Source: Paenibacillus harenae
Lineage (GTDB): Bacteria > Bacillota > Bacilli > Paenibacillales > Paenibacillaceae
NCBI RefSeq assembly: GCF_030812415.1
Contig: NZ_JAUSST010000002.1
Coordinates: forward strand, 248,001 to 312,000
Length of the DNA stretch: 64,000 bases
Direction of reading: 5' to 3'
Within the stretch, counting starts at the first letter, position 1; each line of letters opens with the position of its first letter. This document shows, one piece after another, positions 1-9,726 of the stretch. Below the pieces are notes generated by a model, which was not told where the DNA came from, did not search any database, and saw only the letters and a list, made by a program, of their open reading frames with translations. The position numbers and the translations under genes are program-made.

Positions 1-195
1 TTACAGAACGAATACGGAAGATCGAGTCCGCTTGCGCCTCTTAGCTTTGATGCAACGCTAGTGATTATCGTCCGGATGTCCTTTTTCTCCAAAACCTATC
101 GTTTATAGGGTGAACGAACAAGAAACGAACAGGTACTTCTTCAGAAATGAAAACGTTAAAATGATAAATGACAACAATAAACGAGGAGGACAGCG

Positions 196-921
196 ATGTC
201 GGCAAAGGTAAAGTTACCGATGGAAGTAAGCGGCGAGACGATACTGAAGGCGATCGGCCTAAAGCGTGTGTTCGGCAAAGGCAATGCCGCCGTCACCGCG
301 TTATCGGACGTCCATTTGGAAATACCAGCCGGATCGATGGTGGCGCTCAAAGGCAGGTCCGGCTCCGGCAAGACAACCTTGCTGAATATGCTTAGCGCGC
401 TTGACGAGCCCACGGAGGGACAGGTTTTTTTTCAAGGTAGAGAGATTACGCGTATGTCCGGCAAGGAGCGAAGCGCTCTAAGACGCAAGGAGATCGGCCT
501 CGTATTCCAGTCCTTTGGGCTCATTCCGCTCATGAACGCATATGAGAACGTTGAATTCGGTCTGCGGGTTGCGGGCACGCCGGTTAAGGGCAATCGAGCG
601 GCTGCGGAGCGTGCGCTGGAACAGGTCGGCATGAAGGAAAGGATGAAGCATCGTCCGGCCGAGCTATCCGGCGGAGAGCAGCAGCGCGTGGCGATAGCCA
701 GGGCAATCGCCCATGAGCCCGTTCTGCTCATCGCGGACGAGCCAACGGCCGAGCTGGATAGCCGAATGGGCATTCAAGTTATGCGGGTATTCCGGGAGCT
801 CGTGAATCGTTCCGGCATGACCGTCGTTCTTACGACGCATGACCCGGAGATTATGGAGCTTGTCGATCATGTCATTTCATTGGAGGATGGAACAATTGTA
901 TCGCAATCGAACTACGAATAA
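196..921 (+). CDS. ABC transporter ATP-binding protein (MacB/LolD type)
   Basis: This is the cytoplasmic ATPase of a MacB/FtsX-type ABC system, 241 aa. Walker A GRSGSGKT lies at residues 53-60, the LSGGEQQ signature at about 157, Walker B ends in the ADEPTAELD segment near 181-187, and the H-loop is TTHD. The ATG follows a GAGGAGG ribosome site at suitable distance. It opens a tight four-gene operon with an adaptor lipoprotein, an FtsX-domain permease and a second ATPase, so it likely powers export or a mechanotransmission-type process. The substrate cannot be read from sequence; antimicrobial-peptide or lipid export is the usual guess for such sets. Confidence 0.92.
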   Translation: MSAKVKLPMEVSGETILKAIGLKRVFGKGNAAVTALSDVHLEIPAGSMVALKGRSGSGKTTLLNMLSALDEPTEGQVFFQGREITRMSGKERSALRRKEIGLVFQSFGLIPLMNAYENVEFGLRVAGTPVKGNRAAAERALEQVGMKERMKHRPAELSGGEQQRVAIARAIAHEPVLLIADEPTAELDSRMGIQVMRVFRELVNRSGMTVVLTTHDPEIMELVDHVISLEDGTIVSQSNYE

Positions 922-1954
922 CGGACGCGGAAGTTTGTTTCCGGGCGTGCGTCGTGCGGCAATCGCGCTTGCTGCTATGCTGGCGCTGTCCGGGTGCGGG
1001 CTGCTCCCCTCCGAACAGGAAGCGTTGCAGCCGCCGCTTGTACAGCCAGCGCAAGAGCAGCTCGATATCGTGGAGGCAAGCCTTGGATCCATTCAGACGT
1101 ATTTGAAAGGAACGGCCCATTTCGTCTCCTCGAGCGCGGAGAATCTGTCGTTCAAGGATTCCGGAGGCCGTCTCAAATCGATTAAAGTGACGGTTGGCCA
1201 AGAAGTGAAGGCCGGCGATCTTCTCGTTGAGCAGGAGACGGGGGACCTCGAGCTTCAGGTTAGTCTGCAGCGTCTTAATTTGGAACGGGCGCAGCTGTTG
1301 TATAAGCAGGCTCACGACTCCGATGCATCGCCAACGGATCTCCGTTTGCGCGAGATCGACCTTGAACGCGAACGAATGTCGCTGCAGGCGATGGAGACGC
1401 GTCTTGCGAAATCGCGGCTGTATGCATCCATCTCGGGAACGGTAACCTTCGTGGAATCGCTGAATGCAGGCGATTTTGTCAACGCTTATCAAGCGATCGT
1501 ATCGATCGCGGATACGTCTCGCATACAACTCACTTATGTCGCTGCGGATATGAAGGAGGTTCAGCCTGTTGAAGCGGGCATGCCCGTTAGTCTGAAGTAT
1601 AAAGGCAAGGCGTATACAGGCAAAGTGCTGCAATCGCCTTCCAACGTACCGATCGGCGCGGACGGCGCCAAGGCCGAGCGCAATGCGGTAACGATCTACA
1701 TGAGCATGGAAAATCCGCCGGCCGGCATCAATATCGGCGACAGCGCCGAGCTTACGATTGAGCTGCAGAAGCGCGAGAACGTCATCGTCTTGCCACGTTC
1801 GGCGATCCGCTCTTATATGGGACGCTATTACGTGCAAGTGGCAGAAGGCGAACGCCGCAAAGAGGTTGACGTCGAGGTGGGGCTGATGACGCCAACCGAA
1901 GCAGAGATCGTTAAGGGACTCGAGGAAGGACAGCAGGTCATTCTGAACAACTAA
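887..1954 (+). CDS. HlyD/MacA-like periplasmic-adaptor lipoprotein
   Basis: This is an adaptor (membrane-fusion) subunit. A lipoprotein signal ends in ALSGC, followed by a biotinyl-lipoyl-like hairpin region with a helical arm (about 70-150) and a beta-barrel region ending in the typical LEEGQQVILNN tail. The start is uncertain. The frame is open from 839, with candidates at ATG 869, ATG 887 and TTG 935; the last would give a textbook 21-residue lipoprotein signal. The gene overlaps the upstream ATPase or follows it by 13 nt, so translation is probably coupled. In a Gram-positive cell it would sit lipid-anchored outside the membrane and bind the FtsX permease downstream. Confidence 0.85.
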   Translation: MEQLYRNRTTNNGRGSLFPGVRRAAIALAAMLALSGCGLLPSEQEALQPPLVQPAQEQLDIVEASLGSIQTYLKGTAHFVSSSAENLSFKDSGGRLKSIKVTVGQEVKAGDLLVEQETGDLELQVSLQRLNLERAQLLYKQAHDSDASPTDLRLREIDLERERMSLQAMETRLAKSRLYASISGTVTFVESLNAGDFVNAYQAIVSIADTSRIQLTYVAADMKEVQPVEAGMPVSLKYKGKAYTGKVLQSPSNVPIGADGAKAERNAVTIYMSMENPPAGINIGDSAELTIELQKRENVIVLPRSAIRSYMGRYYVQVAEGERRKEVDVEVGLMTPTEAEIVKGLEEGQQVILNN

Positions 1955-2010
1955 CTAACAATGAAGACCGGGTACAAAGGATGTACCAGGCGCAAGGATG
2001 GGGTGTACGT

Positions 2011-4881
2011 ATGGCCTTATGGACGATGATCATCCGCAAGATGGCAAACAACAAGTGGCTGCAGCTCAACCTATGGATCGGCCTCACCGTATGCGTGGCC
2101 TTGTTCAGCTCCATGCCGCTATATTCGGAAGCCATCCTGCAGCGGACGCTGCAAAAGGAACTTCAATCCGTACAGCTTCAAGACGGCGTGTATCCGGGAT
2201 ATGTCCGCATCGTCACGACCGTATCCAGGGCGGAAATGGACGAAAAGTCGATCGAGGCCATTAAGCGGGCCGATCGATTCGTGCAATCGATTCCGGATAG
2301 GGCGGGACTTGAATCTTTATCTTTTTATCAACAACGCTTCACACAGCGTATGAAGGTGTACGGAGCGGACGCTACGGATCAAGAGAAGCAATCGCAGAAG
2401 GCGGCGGGCAGCATCAAATCGCTCTCCGGCCTTGAGAAGCGCGTACGCTTGATCGACGGGGCCATGCCGGTTGTTCGCGCCGACGGCATTTACGAGGCGC
2501 TGGTTACGCAAAAATTTCTGATCGCGACGAAGCGCGACCTCGGGGAAGAACTGATCGCGGAAGCGCCGGACAAAACGAAGTTTCGCGTCATCCCGGTCGG
2601 GATTATGGAGACGAATCCTTCCGCCGATCCGTATTTGCCATTCCTCACGTCTGAGGACAGCGACGGCTTCATCATTCCTTTCGATCAATTTGAGAGCGAT
2701 TTCATACTCGGAGGAAAGACGAAGCTGGCGAGCCTGGATTGGCGTTTAGCGCTGCAATACGAGCATTTGTCGATCGATACGATCGATGCGTTCGTAAAGG
2801 CCGATAAGGACATCAGACGTTACTTCCGCGGCCGCATCGGCGTCGACGAGGTGAACATCCCTGCCGCCTCGACGGTAGAGGCGTATCAGGGCAAGCAGGA
2901 GAAGCTTGACGTCATGATGCTTTCGCTCTATTCCCCTGTCATGCTGATGCTCGCCTTCTATCTCTATATGGCTGCCAATCTCATTATTGAACGCCAGAAA
3001 ACGGAGATATCCGTCCTGCGCAGCCGAGGCGCCAGCCGCCTGCAGATTATGACGGCTTATACGTTCGAGAATCTGATACTTGGAGTCAGCGCACTTGCGG
3101 TAGGTCCGTTTCTCGGTATTCTGTTCACGAAAGTGCTCGGCGCATCGAACGGCTTCCTGGAATTCGTCGATCGATCGGCACTCGAGGTGAGTCTTAATAG
3201 CAGTGCTTATACGGTATCGGCGGTGGCGGTGGCGGCCGCAGTGGCACTAATCCTGATTCCGGCGTTTATGGCGACCAGAGTCAGCATCGTAAGCCATAAG
3301 CAGCAGAACGCCCGCCTTAATAAGCTATCGTTCTGGCATAAGACGGGCCTTGACTTTATCCTCGTCGGCTTAGCCGTGTATCTGCTATACAATTTCAACA
3401 AACGGCAGGAGGACTTGCAGCGGTTGGGACTTGATTCGGATGCCTTTCAGCTCGATCCGCTGCTGTTCTTGATGCCTTCGCTGTTCGCGCTCGGGGGCGG
3501 GCTGCTACTGCTGCGAGTATATCCGTGGTTTATTCGTCTCGTTTATGTGGCCGGCCGCAGATGGTGGTCGCCAGCGCTGTACAATACGCTCGTGCAGATT
3601 AGCCGCTCATCCGGACAATACCAGACGATTAAGCTATTCCTAATCATGACTGTCGCGACGGGTCTTTTCAGTGCCAACGCGGCCCGTACCATTAATGACA
3701 ACATGGAGAGCAAGATTCAGTATGCCATCGGCGCCGATATGGCGATTATGACCCGTTGGGAAAGCGATGCGCGCCCATCGACCTACATGTCGACGTCCAC
3801 GCCGCAAGGGCAGTCGGACACGACCAGCTCCAGCTCGAACCGGGTTCAATACATCGAGCCGCCGTTCCAGCCGTTCGAAGAGCTGGAAGGCATCGAAGCA
3901 AGCGCGAAAGTGTTCAAAAAAGAGAATGCGCGTTTCGTAACGCCTGCCAGCGGAGCGAGCGGATCAACCGCTCTCTTCGGCATCGACACGATGGATTTCG
4001 GACGGACGGCATGGATGAAGGATGGGCTGCTCGAACACCCGATCAACGGCTACTTGAATTTGCTTGCGCCTAATACGAAGGCGGTTCTTATCTCTCGCTC
4101 GATTGCGGAGAAGACGAAAGCGAGGCCAGGCGATACGATTGCCTTATCGTGGGACGGCCTCGATCAAGCGCAATTCATCGTCTACGGCATTATCGACTAC
4201 TGGCCAAGCTGGAATCCGTTGCCGACCGGCGCCGGCAATAACAGTAAGGAAGTTATGCCTAACTTGATCGTTGGCCATCTTGGGACGATCCAGAACAGGC
4301 TTGCGGCAGAGCCATACGAAGTGTGGTTGAAGCTGAAGGACGGTGTCGCAAGTCAATCCGTCTATGACCAGCTTGCGGAGAAGAAGCTGAGAATCATCGG
4401 TCTACAAGACGCTACGCAACAATTGATTCAATCGAAAAACGATCCGTTCAGGCTTGCGATTAACGGGGTTATGACGCTCGGTTTCGTCATCTCGATGCTG
4501 ATCAGCTTCTTCGGCTTCCTGCTGTTCTGGGTGCTCACACTCTCGGGCAGAACGCTACAATACGGCGTGCTGCGGGCAATGGGCATACCATTCGGGCAAA
4601 TTATCGGCATGCTCGTCAGCGAGCAGCTGCTCACATCGGGTGCGGCGGTCATTCTTGGCGTCATTATCGGCAATACGATAAGCGAACTATTCGTACCGTT
4701 ATTCGAAATATCGTTTGCGACCAAGGATCAAGTGCCGCCTTTCGAAATGATTCAACAGCTTAGCGACTATCTTCAGCTTTACAGCATCATCGGCTTAACG
4801 CTGACGCTTGGCTTGCTCATTCTCGGTTACCGCTTATCGCGAATCCGGATTGCGCAAGCACTTAAGCTGGGAGAGGAGTAA
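2011..4881 (+). CDS. FtsX-domain ABC transporter permease
   Basis: This is a large permease of about 956 aa with an N-terminal membrane segment, a long extracellular region, an FtsX core near residues 300-420 (motif VLRSRGASRLQIM), further membrane segments, a second extracellular domain, and a C-terminal FtsX core (motif VLRAMGIPFGQIIG). The duplicated FtsX layout is that of MacB/LolCE-like two-module permeases. ATG 2011 is preferred because an AAGGATGGGG ribosome site lies about 8 nt upstream; an in-frame ATG at 1981 is possible. The stop is 3 nt before the second ATPase gene. Confidence 0.88.
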   Translation: MALWTMIIRKMANNKWLQLNLWIGLTVCVALFSSMPLYSEAILQRTLQKELQSVQLQDGVYPGYVRIVTTVSRAEMDEKSIEAIKRADRFVQSIPDRAGLESLSFYQQRFTQRMKVYGADATDQEKQSQKAAGSIKSLSGLEKRVRLIDGAMPVVRADGIYEALVTQKFLIATKRDLGEELIAEAPDKTKFRVIPVGIMETNPSADPYLPFLTSEDSDGFIIPFDQFESDFILGGKTKLASLDWRLALQYEHLSIDTIDAFVKADKDIRRYFRGRIGVDEVNIPAASTVEAYQGKQEKLDVMMLSLYSPVMLMLAFYLYMAANLIIERQKTEISVLRSRGASRLQIMTAYTFENLILGVSALAVGPFLGILFTKVLGASNGFLEFVDRSALEVSLNSSAYTVSAVAVAAAVALILIPAFMATRVSIVSHKQQNARLNKLSFWHKTGLDFILVGLAVYLLYNFNKRQEDLQRLGLDSDAFQLDPLLFLMPSLFALGGGLLLLRVYPWFIRLVYVAGRRWWSPALYNTLVQISRSSGQYQTIKLFLIMTVATGLFSANAARTINDNMESKIQYAIGADMAIMTRWESDARPSTYMSTSTPQGQSDTTSSSSNRVQYIEPPFQPFEELEGIEASAKVFKKENARFVTPASGASGSTALFGIDTMDFGRTAWMKDGLLEHPINGYLNLLAPNTKAVLISRSIAEKTKARPGDTIALSWDGLDQAQFIVYGIIDYWPSWNPLPTGAGNNSKEVMPNLIVGHLGTIQNRLAAEPYEVWLKLKDGVASQSVYDQLAEKKLRIIGLQDATQQLIQSKNDPFRLAINGVMTLGFVISMLISFFGFLLFWVLTLSGRTLQYGVLRAMGIPFGQIIGMLVSEQLLTSGAAVILGVIIGNTISELFVPLFEISFATKDQVPPFEMIQQLSDYLQLYSIIGLTLTLGLLILGYRLSRIRIAQALKLGEE

Positions 4882-4884
4882 ACG

Positions 4885-5778
4885 ATGATTAAAAGCGAGG
4901 GACTCGTCAAAATTTACAAAATGGCAGACCTTGAGGTATTTGCCCTGCAAGGTTTGGACCTTCAGGTCGAGGACGGGGAGCTGATGGCGATCATCGGTAA
5001 TTCCGGCAGCGGCAAGTCGACGCTTCTGAACATGCTCGGGGGTCTGGATAAGCCGTCTGCCGGCAAGCTGTTCGTAGATGGCAAAGATTTGCTGAAGTTC
5101 GGCGAGAAGGAGCTCGTGGCCTACAAGCGCGATACGGTCGGCTTCGTATGGCAGAATAACGCGCGCAACCTTATTCCCTATTTGACCGCGCTTGCGAATG
5201 TAGAGCTTCCGATGCTGCTGCGCGGCAAGCGGCGGAGGGCGCGGGCAATGGAGCTGCTGGAGGCGGTGGGCCTTGGCCATCGGATGAAAAACAGACTAAG
5301 CGAGTTGTCCGGCGGCGAGCAGCAGCGGGTAGCGATCGCGATTGCGCTGGCTAATGAGCCGAAGCTGTTGCTCGCCGACGAGCCGACGGGCTCGCTGGAT
5401 ACGAAAACATCGAATCAAGTGCTCGATTTGTTTCGAACGCTAAACCGATCGATCGGTATCACGATCGTGATCGTAACGCACGACCCGGCGCTGGCGCGCA
5501 AGGTAGATCGGGTCGTTCAGATTCGGGACGGCAAGACGTCGGCGGAGATGATCCGCAAAATCTCGTACACCGAGGAACTGGCCATGCTGGACGCCGAAAG
5601 CGCCATGCTGGAGGCCGAGAGCCATACGGAGTATGCCGTGCTTGATAAGGCAGGACGGCTGCAAATTCCTTCCAGCTTCCTTGATGTGGAAGGATTCAAA
5701 GACAATAACAAGGTACGCGTGGAGATGGAGGATGGCCGCATCGTCCTCTATCCGCAGTCAGGGAAGCAGACAGGCTGA
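4885..5778 (+). CDS. ABC ATPase fused to a C-terminal AbrB-like domain
   Basis: This is a second MacB-type ATPase, 297 aa. Walker [10 protein letters not shown] is at 38-46, LSGGEQQ follows, Walker B is [12 protein letters not shown], and the H-loop is VTHD. Unlike the first ATPase (196-921) it has a tail of about 70 residues; the part from about 249 ([15 protein letters not shown] through DGRIVLYP) resembles a SpoVT/AbrB swapped-hairpin domain. The tail could dimerise the ATPase or bind DNA; this is inference. It is the last gene of the operon, with a short inverted repeat (TCGCC GCAA GGCGA, 5801-5814) after it. Confidence 0.88.
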   Translation: MIKSEGLVKIYKMADLEVFALQGLDLQVEDGELMAIIGNSGSGKSTLLNMLGGLDKPSAGKLFVDGKDLLKFGEKELVAYKRDTVGFVWQNNARNLIPYLTALANVELPMLLRGKRRRARAMELLEAVGLGHRMKNRLSELSGGEQQRVAIAIALANEPKLLLADEPTGSLDTKTSNQVLDLFRTLNRSIGITIVIVTHDPALARKVDRVVQIRDGKTSAEMIRKISYTEELAMLDAESAMLEAESHTEYAVLDKAGRLQIPSSFLDVEGFKDNNKVRVEMEDGRIVLYPQSGKQTG

Positions 5779-5856
5779 GTTTTCCGAGCGCCATGTAGAT
5801 TCGCCGCAAGGCGAGTTTGATGGATATATATTTTGAGGAGAGGTGTTGTTCACAAG

Positions 5857-8571
5857 ATGAAACGTATAAAAAGATTCATGGCTTTGGGACTAGCTGCAGC
5901 GCTTATGTTAAGTGTTGCGATGGTAGGTTCGCTTACGTCCCGGACGCAAGTCCATGCGGAAGCTGCGGTTTCTAGTGAAGCGGAGGCGAGTGATGAGCCA
6001 TCCGAAGCGCTTGATCGCATCGCAACGGACTTTGAGGACGGAACGGTGCAAGGCTGGCAACCTCGAGGCGGCAGTGTACTTCTGTCGGCATCCGGCGATG
6101 CGGCCTATTCCGGCGAATACGGGCTTAAAGTGGAAGGAAGAACGCAAGGCTGGAACGGCCCAACGTTTAACGTGACGTCGTTCATGCAAGTCGGCAAGAC
6201 GTACGGCATTACGGCATGGGTTCGTCTGCCGGCGGGCTCGAGTGCCTCGTCCGTCGCCATGCTTGTCGAGCGGACGACCGACGGCACGGCATATTACGAA
6301 TCTGTCACGTCCAAAACGGCGACGGATAGCGGCTGGGTGAAGCTGTCGGGCGAGTATACACTGAAAAATCCAGTATCGAACGCCGGCGTCTACTTCGAAT
6401 CGTTCGATAATCCTACGTTATCGTTCTACGTGGACGAGTTCGTCATCGAGCGCGTTCCCGATCCGATTCCGATCGAGATCGAGCAGGATATACCGAATTT
6501 GAAGGACGTGTTCGCTGACGATTTCCTGCTTGGTGCAGCTTTGCTCGCTAACGAGATCGCAGATGCTGAAGGACCGGACGCCCAACTGGTCAAGAAGCAT
6601 TTCAACAGCCTTACTGCAGGCAATGAGATGAAGTGGGACGCAACTGAGCCGGTCGAAGGGCAGTTCACTTTCGCCAATGCGGACAAAATCGTTGGTTTTG
6701 CGGAGGAAAACGGCATAGCGGTGCGAGGTCATACGCTGATTTGGCATTCCCAGACACCGAACTGGGTGTTCTATGACGAGAACGGCAATCTGGCCAGCAA
6801 GGAATTGCTGTTCGCGCGCATGAAGAGCCATATCGACGAGGTCGTCGGCCGCTACAAAGGGAAAATCTATGCCTGGGACGTCGTAAACGAGGTCATTGAG
6901 CCGGGCGACCGTAAGCCGAACGGCCTGCGCAACAGCTTATGGTATCAAATCGCAGGCGAGGAGTTTATCGAGAAAGCGTTCGAATACGCCCATGCTGCGG
7001 ATCCCGATGCCGTTTTGTACATCAATGATTACAACACGCATTTTACGGATAAACGACAATTTATATACGACCTGATCAAGCGCCTCCAAGACAAGGGCAT
7101 TCCGGTGCAGGGCGTCGGCCATCAAACGCATATCGGCATCGCGAGCCCTTCCATTCAGGAACTCGACGATATGCTCGCGGCTTTCCGCGATCTTGGCATC
7201 GAGCAGCAAGTTACCGAGCTGGATATGAGCGTTTATACGAATGACGCGGAGTCATACGAGTCATTCCCTCTGGAATTGCAAATCAAGCAGGCGAAACGTT
7301 ACCAAGCGATCTTCGAAGTGTTCAAGAAGCATGCGGATCAGCTTACGGCCGTCATCTTCTGGGGCAAGGACGATTTGAATACTTGGCTGCGAACTTTCCC
7401 GGTCGATCGGAACAACTGGCCGCTGCTGTTCGACGAACGTCTCCAAGCGAAATATGCGTACTGGGCGCTTGTCGATCCGAGCAAAGTGCCGGTCGAGACA
7501 CAAAAGGCAGCTGCGGTTGCCGGCACTGTGAAGGTGGATGGAAATCTGGATGATACATGGAAGTCGGCAAAGCCGGTAACGATTCAATCGGAAGGGAGCG
7601 CGGTTGCTTCCTACAGGACACAATGGTCATCAGGACAGTTGCATCTTTGGGTCGATGTGATGGATACGACCGTCAACGGCAACGATGCTGTCGAAGTGTT
7701 CATCGACGAGAATAACGGCAAGACGACATCCTACGAGGCGGACGATATGAAGTATACGTTCCTCAGGAGCGGCGCGAATCCGCACAAGCCGGCTGAATAC
7801 AAGGCCGTCAAGTCCGCGACAGGCTACGTTATCGAGGCTTCGATTCCGCTGGCTAGCGCGGCACTTGCTCAAACGATCGGCTTCGACATAAGAATCGCAG
7901 ATCGTTCCGGCAGCGACACCGCATTGACTTCGTGGAACGATATTCACCATAAGCAAGATGCCGATACGTCGGGATTCGGCGAGCTGGAGCTGATCGAAGG
8001 CCCTCGTCTGGCGAAGGCTGTAAGCGGGACGCCGGTCATTGATGGCGACATCGACGGCATTTGGACATGCGCGACCGCCCTGACGACAGACCGATGGGTA
8101 CAAGGAACATCGGGTTCTTCAGCCAAGGTCCGAACGCTCTGGGACGGCAATCGCTTATATGTACTGGCGGAAGTAACCGATTCGCTGCTTACGAAACGCA
8201 GCGCCAACGTATGGGAGCAGGATTCGGTAGAAATATTCCTCGACCAGAACAATGCAAGAACGAATCCGTACGACGCGGACGACGGCCAGTACCGGATCAA
8301 CTTCGACAACGAGCAGTCTGTTAGCCCGGGTTCTTCCAGCGGCAGACTCGTATCCGCAGCGAAGCTTACCGATAACGGCTATATCGTCGAAGCTTCCATC
8401 GCTTGGACCGGAACACCTCCGATGGCCGGCAGCTTGATCGGCTTCGATGTTCAGGTCAATAACGATCAGGACGATGACGGCGTTCGCGACAGCATCGCGA
8501 TCTGGAACGATATGACTGGCATGTCATGGCAGAACTTGTCCGAAATCGGACTGCTGGAGATTATGAAATAA
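5857..8571 (+). CDS. Secreted multidomain GH10 endo-beta-1,4-xylanase
   Basis: This 904-aa extracellular xylanase has a signal peptide to about residue 35, a CBM4/9-like module (about 55-196), the GH10 barrel (about 211-544) and two CBM9-like modules in tandem (about 550-715 and 715-904). GH10 hallmarks are GHTLIWHSQTPNW, the acid/base Glu345 in WDVVNEV and the nucleophile Glu454 in TELDMS. It would cut the beta-1,4-xylan backbone outside the cell while the CBMs hold it on substrate. The frame extends back to a TTG at 5833, but ATG 5857 follows GAGGAGAGG and starts a proper signal peptide. It has no sorting signal or SLH domain, so it is probably freely secreted. Confidence 0.95.
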   Translation: MKRIKRFMALGLAAALMLSVAMVGSLTSRTQVHAEAAVSSEAEASDEPSEALDRIATDFEDGTVQGWQPRGGSVLLSASGDAAYSGEYGLKVEGRTQGWNGPTFNVTSFMQVGKTYGITAWVRLPAGSSASSVAMLVERTTDGTAYYESVTSKTATDSGWVKLSGEYTLKNPVSNAGVYFESFDNPTLSFYVDEFVIERVPDPIPIEIEQDIPNLKDVFADDFLLGAALLANEIADAEGPDAQLVKKHFNSLTAGNEMKWDATEPVEGQFTFANADKIVGFAEENGIAVRGHTLIWHSQTPNWVFYDENGNLASKELLFARMKSHIDEVVGRYKGKIYAWDVVNEVIEPGDRKPNGLRNSLWYQIAGEEFIEKAFEYAHAADPDAVLYINDYNTHFTDKRQFIYDLIKRLQDKGIPVQGVGHQTHIGIASPSIQELDDMLAAFRDLGIEQQVTELDMSVYTNDAESYESFPLELQIKQAKRYQAIFEVFKKHADQLTAVIFWGKDDLNTWLRTFPVDRNNWPLLFDERLQAKYAYWALVDPSKVPVETQKAAAVAGTVKVDGNLDDTWKSAKPVTIQSEGSAVASYRTQWSSGQLHLWVDVMDTTVNGNDAVEVFIDENNGKTTSYEADDMKYTFLRSGANPHKPAEYKAVKSATGYVIEASIPLASAALAQTIGFDIRIADRSGSDTALTSWNDIHHKQDADTSGFGELELIEGPRLAKAVSGTPVIDGDIDGIWTCATALTTDRWVQGTSGSSAKVRTLWDGNRLYVLAEVTDSLLTKRSANVWEQDSVEIFLDQNNARTNPYDADDGQYRINFDNEQSVSPGSSSGRLVSAAKLTDNGYIVEASIAWTGTPPMAGSLIGFDVQVNNDQDDDGVRDSIAIWNDMTGMSWQNLSEIGLLEIMK

Positions 8572-8579
8572 TTGAAGTA

Positions 8580-8618
8580 AGCCGGTTGCTTATCTCGGAT
8601 AAGCAATCGGCTCTTTCT
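8580..8618 (+). terminator. Rho-independent terminator after GH10
   Basis: A 15-bp near-perfect stem (AGCCGGTTGCTTATC with GATAAGCAATCGGCT, one G-T pair) has a 3-nt loop and is followed by CTTTCTAT. It lies 9 nt after the xylanase stop. Confidence 0.75.
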
Positions 8619-8680
8619 ATAGTAAAAAACCGCGTCGGCATAATTAACGAACAAAGTTGTTATCTGAGCTTACGTCGAAG

Positions 8681-8889
8681 TCGAAGGAATAGGATGAAAA
8701 TTCCCGCTTAAAGCAAGCAAACTGGGTTAGTGGGGCAGAGTTAGGTTGGAAAATACATCCTATACAAGCGCATGAACCGGGTGAGAGGTTCAGTTTTCAT
8801 CTAGTCGAAGCCTTAGGATGGGAAATCCCGCTTAAAGCGAGTGATTTAGGTAGTGTGACGAGATTAGGATGGAAAATACAACCTATAAA
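8681..8889. repeat. Pair of diverged 86-bp direct repeats
   Basis: Two copies lie at 8681-8766 and 8804-8889. Both contain TCGAAG, TAGGATG, the conserved core CCCGCTTAAAGC, and GGAAAATACA near the end. Each copy begins with a TAGGAT-like string and ends with its complement, so each could fold. They occupy most of the 390-bp gap between the xylanase and the response regulator. No ORF is visible. A weak long-loop hairpin AAAGCCC/GGGCTTT (8887-8929) could terminate either strand. Confidence 0.6.
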
Positions 8890-8955
8890 GCCCAGCTTAC
8901 TCTAACTTTCTGAAGGGCAGCAGGGCTTTCTTTCGGATCACTGGAGCCAGATTAC

Positions 8956-8969
8956 TGTAAGCGCTTACG
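8956..8969. promoter_or_regulatory. Cre-like palindrome
   Basis: TGTAAGCGCTTACG is almost a perfect CcpA cre palindrome. It overlaps the stop codon of the minus-strand regulator gene, and a second similar string lies at 8999-9012 inside that gene. The location at a 3' end is odd for a cre, so function is uncertain. Confidence 0.4.
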
Positions 8970-9726
8970 CGGTTTTGGAGAACATTTTACGATATTCGTT
9001 AGCGCTTACACCCGTGTACGCCTTGAACTTCTTGTAAAACCAATCCATCTCCGTATAGCCGATCTCGTTCGCGATTTCATACACTTTCATGTCCGTATTC
9101 TCAAGCAATAGCTTTGCTTTTTCCATACGCTGTTGAAGCAAATATTCGTTGAAGGTCATATTTTCCTGAAATTTGAATTTTTGACCCAAATAAGAGCAAT
9201 TGAAATGCAGGCTGTTGGAAATTTGCTTTAAGGTAATGTTTTGATTCAGCGCCTCATCGACATATTCCTTGACCTTCTCGATGATATTCGGTTGAGGCTG
9301 GGAATCCTTTTCCGACGGCGTCCATGATAGCGCTTTATTTTTGTCGATCGCGCAATCAAGCTCTCCTTTTACGGCGAGCAGACTTGACGTCAGCTCGATA
9401 GAAGAAATAGGGTCCGGCAAATAATCGCTTACTTGATAATAAAGAGCCTTCCGGGCAAGTTGGAAATCGTTGCTTCCGCCTATCAGGACAATCGGCACGC
9501 GGCTTTTCTGGCGAATATAATCGCAAAGATACAAGGCGTCGTTATGAGAGCCGTTCATGCCGATCAAGATGAGCGAAAAAGGATTTCGGTCAAGAAATTC
9601 GATAGCGTCCGCAGAGCTGTTGGCATAAGCGTCCAACTCGAATCCAATCCGATGCCACTCCGGCTTATGTTGCAACATCTCCATCGACGAAGGGGAGTCA
9701 AAGTCGACAAGCATCACTTTATACAC
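8965..9726 (-). CDS. AraC-type response regulator with degenerate receiver
   Basis: This 253-aa protein has an N-terminal receiver-like domain (1 to about 120) and a C-terminal AraC double helix-turn-helix (about 150-250, motif MKVYEIANEIGYTEMDWFYKKF). The GTG start follows AGGAGG with 8-nt spacing. By alignment to canonical receivers, the phosphoacceptor Asp is replaced by Gly (LILIGMNG), the conserved Thr by Gly (VLIGG) and the conserved Lys by Asp (YLPDP). It therefore probably works without phosphorylation. No partner histidine kinase is adjacent. It lies divergent from the uptake operon that starts at 10108 and may control it or the xylanase. Confidence 0.88.
   Translation of the reverse strand: MYKVMLVDFDSPSSMEMLQHKPEWHRIGFELDAYANSSADAIEFLDRNPFSLILIGMNGSHNDALYLCDYIRQKSRVPIVLIGGSNDFQLARKALYYQVSDYLPDPISSIELTSSLLAVKGELDCAIDKNKALSWTPSEKDSQPQPNIIEKVKEYVDEALNQNITLKQISNSLHFNCSYLGQKFKFQENMTFNEYLLQQRMEKAKLLLENTDMKVYEIANEIGYTEMDWFYKKFKAYTGVSANEYRKMFSKTA

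Noticed and set aside
872-1837. Long minus-strand ORF opposite the adaptor gene
   Set aside because: It is a shadow of the plus-strand gene with no signal, motif or ribosome site; the same holds for other long antisense frames such as 13376-14350 and 16489-17532.
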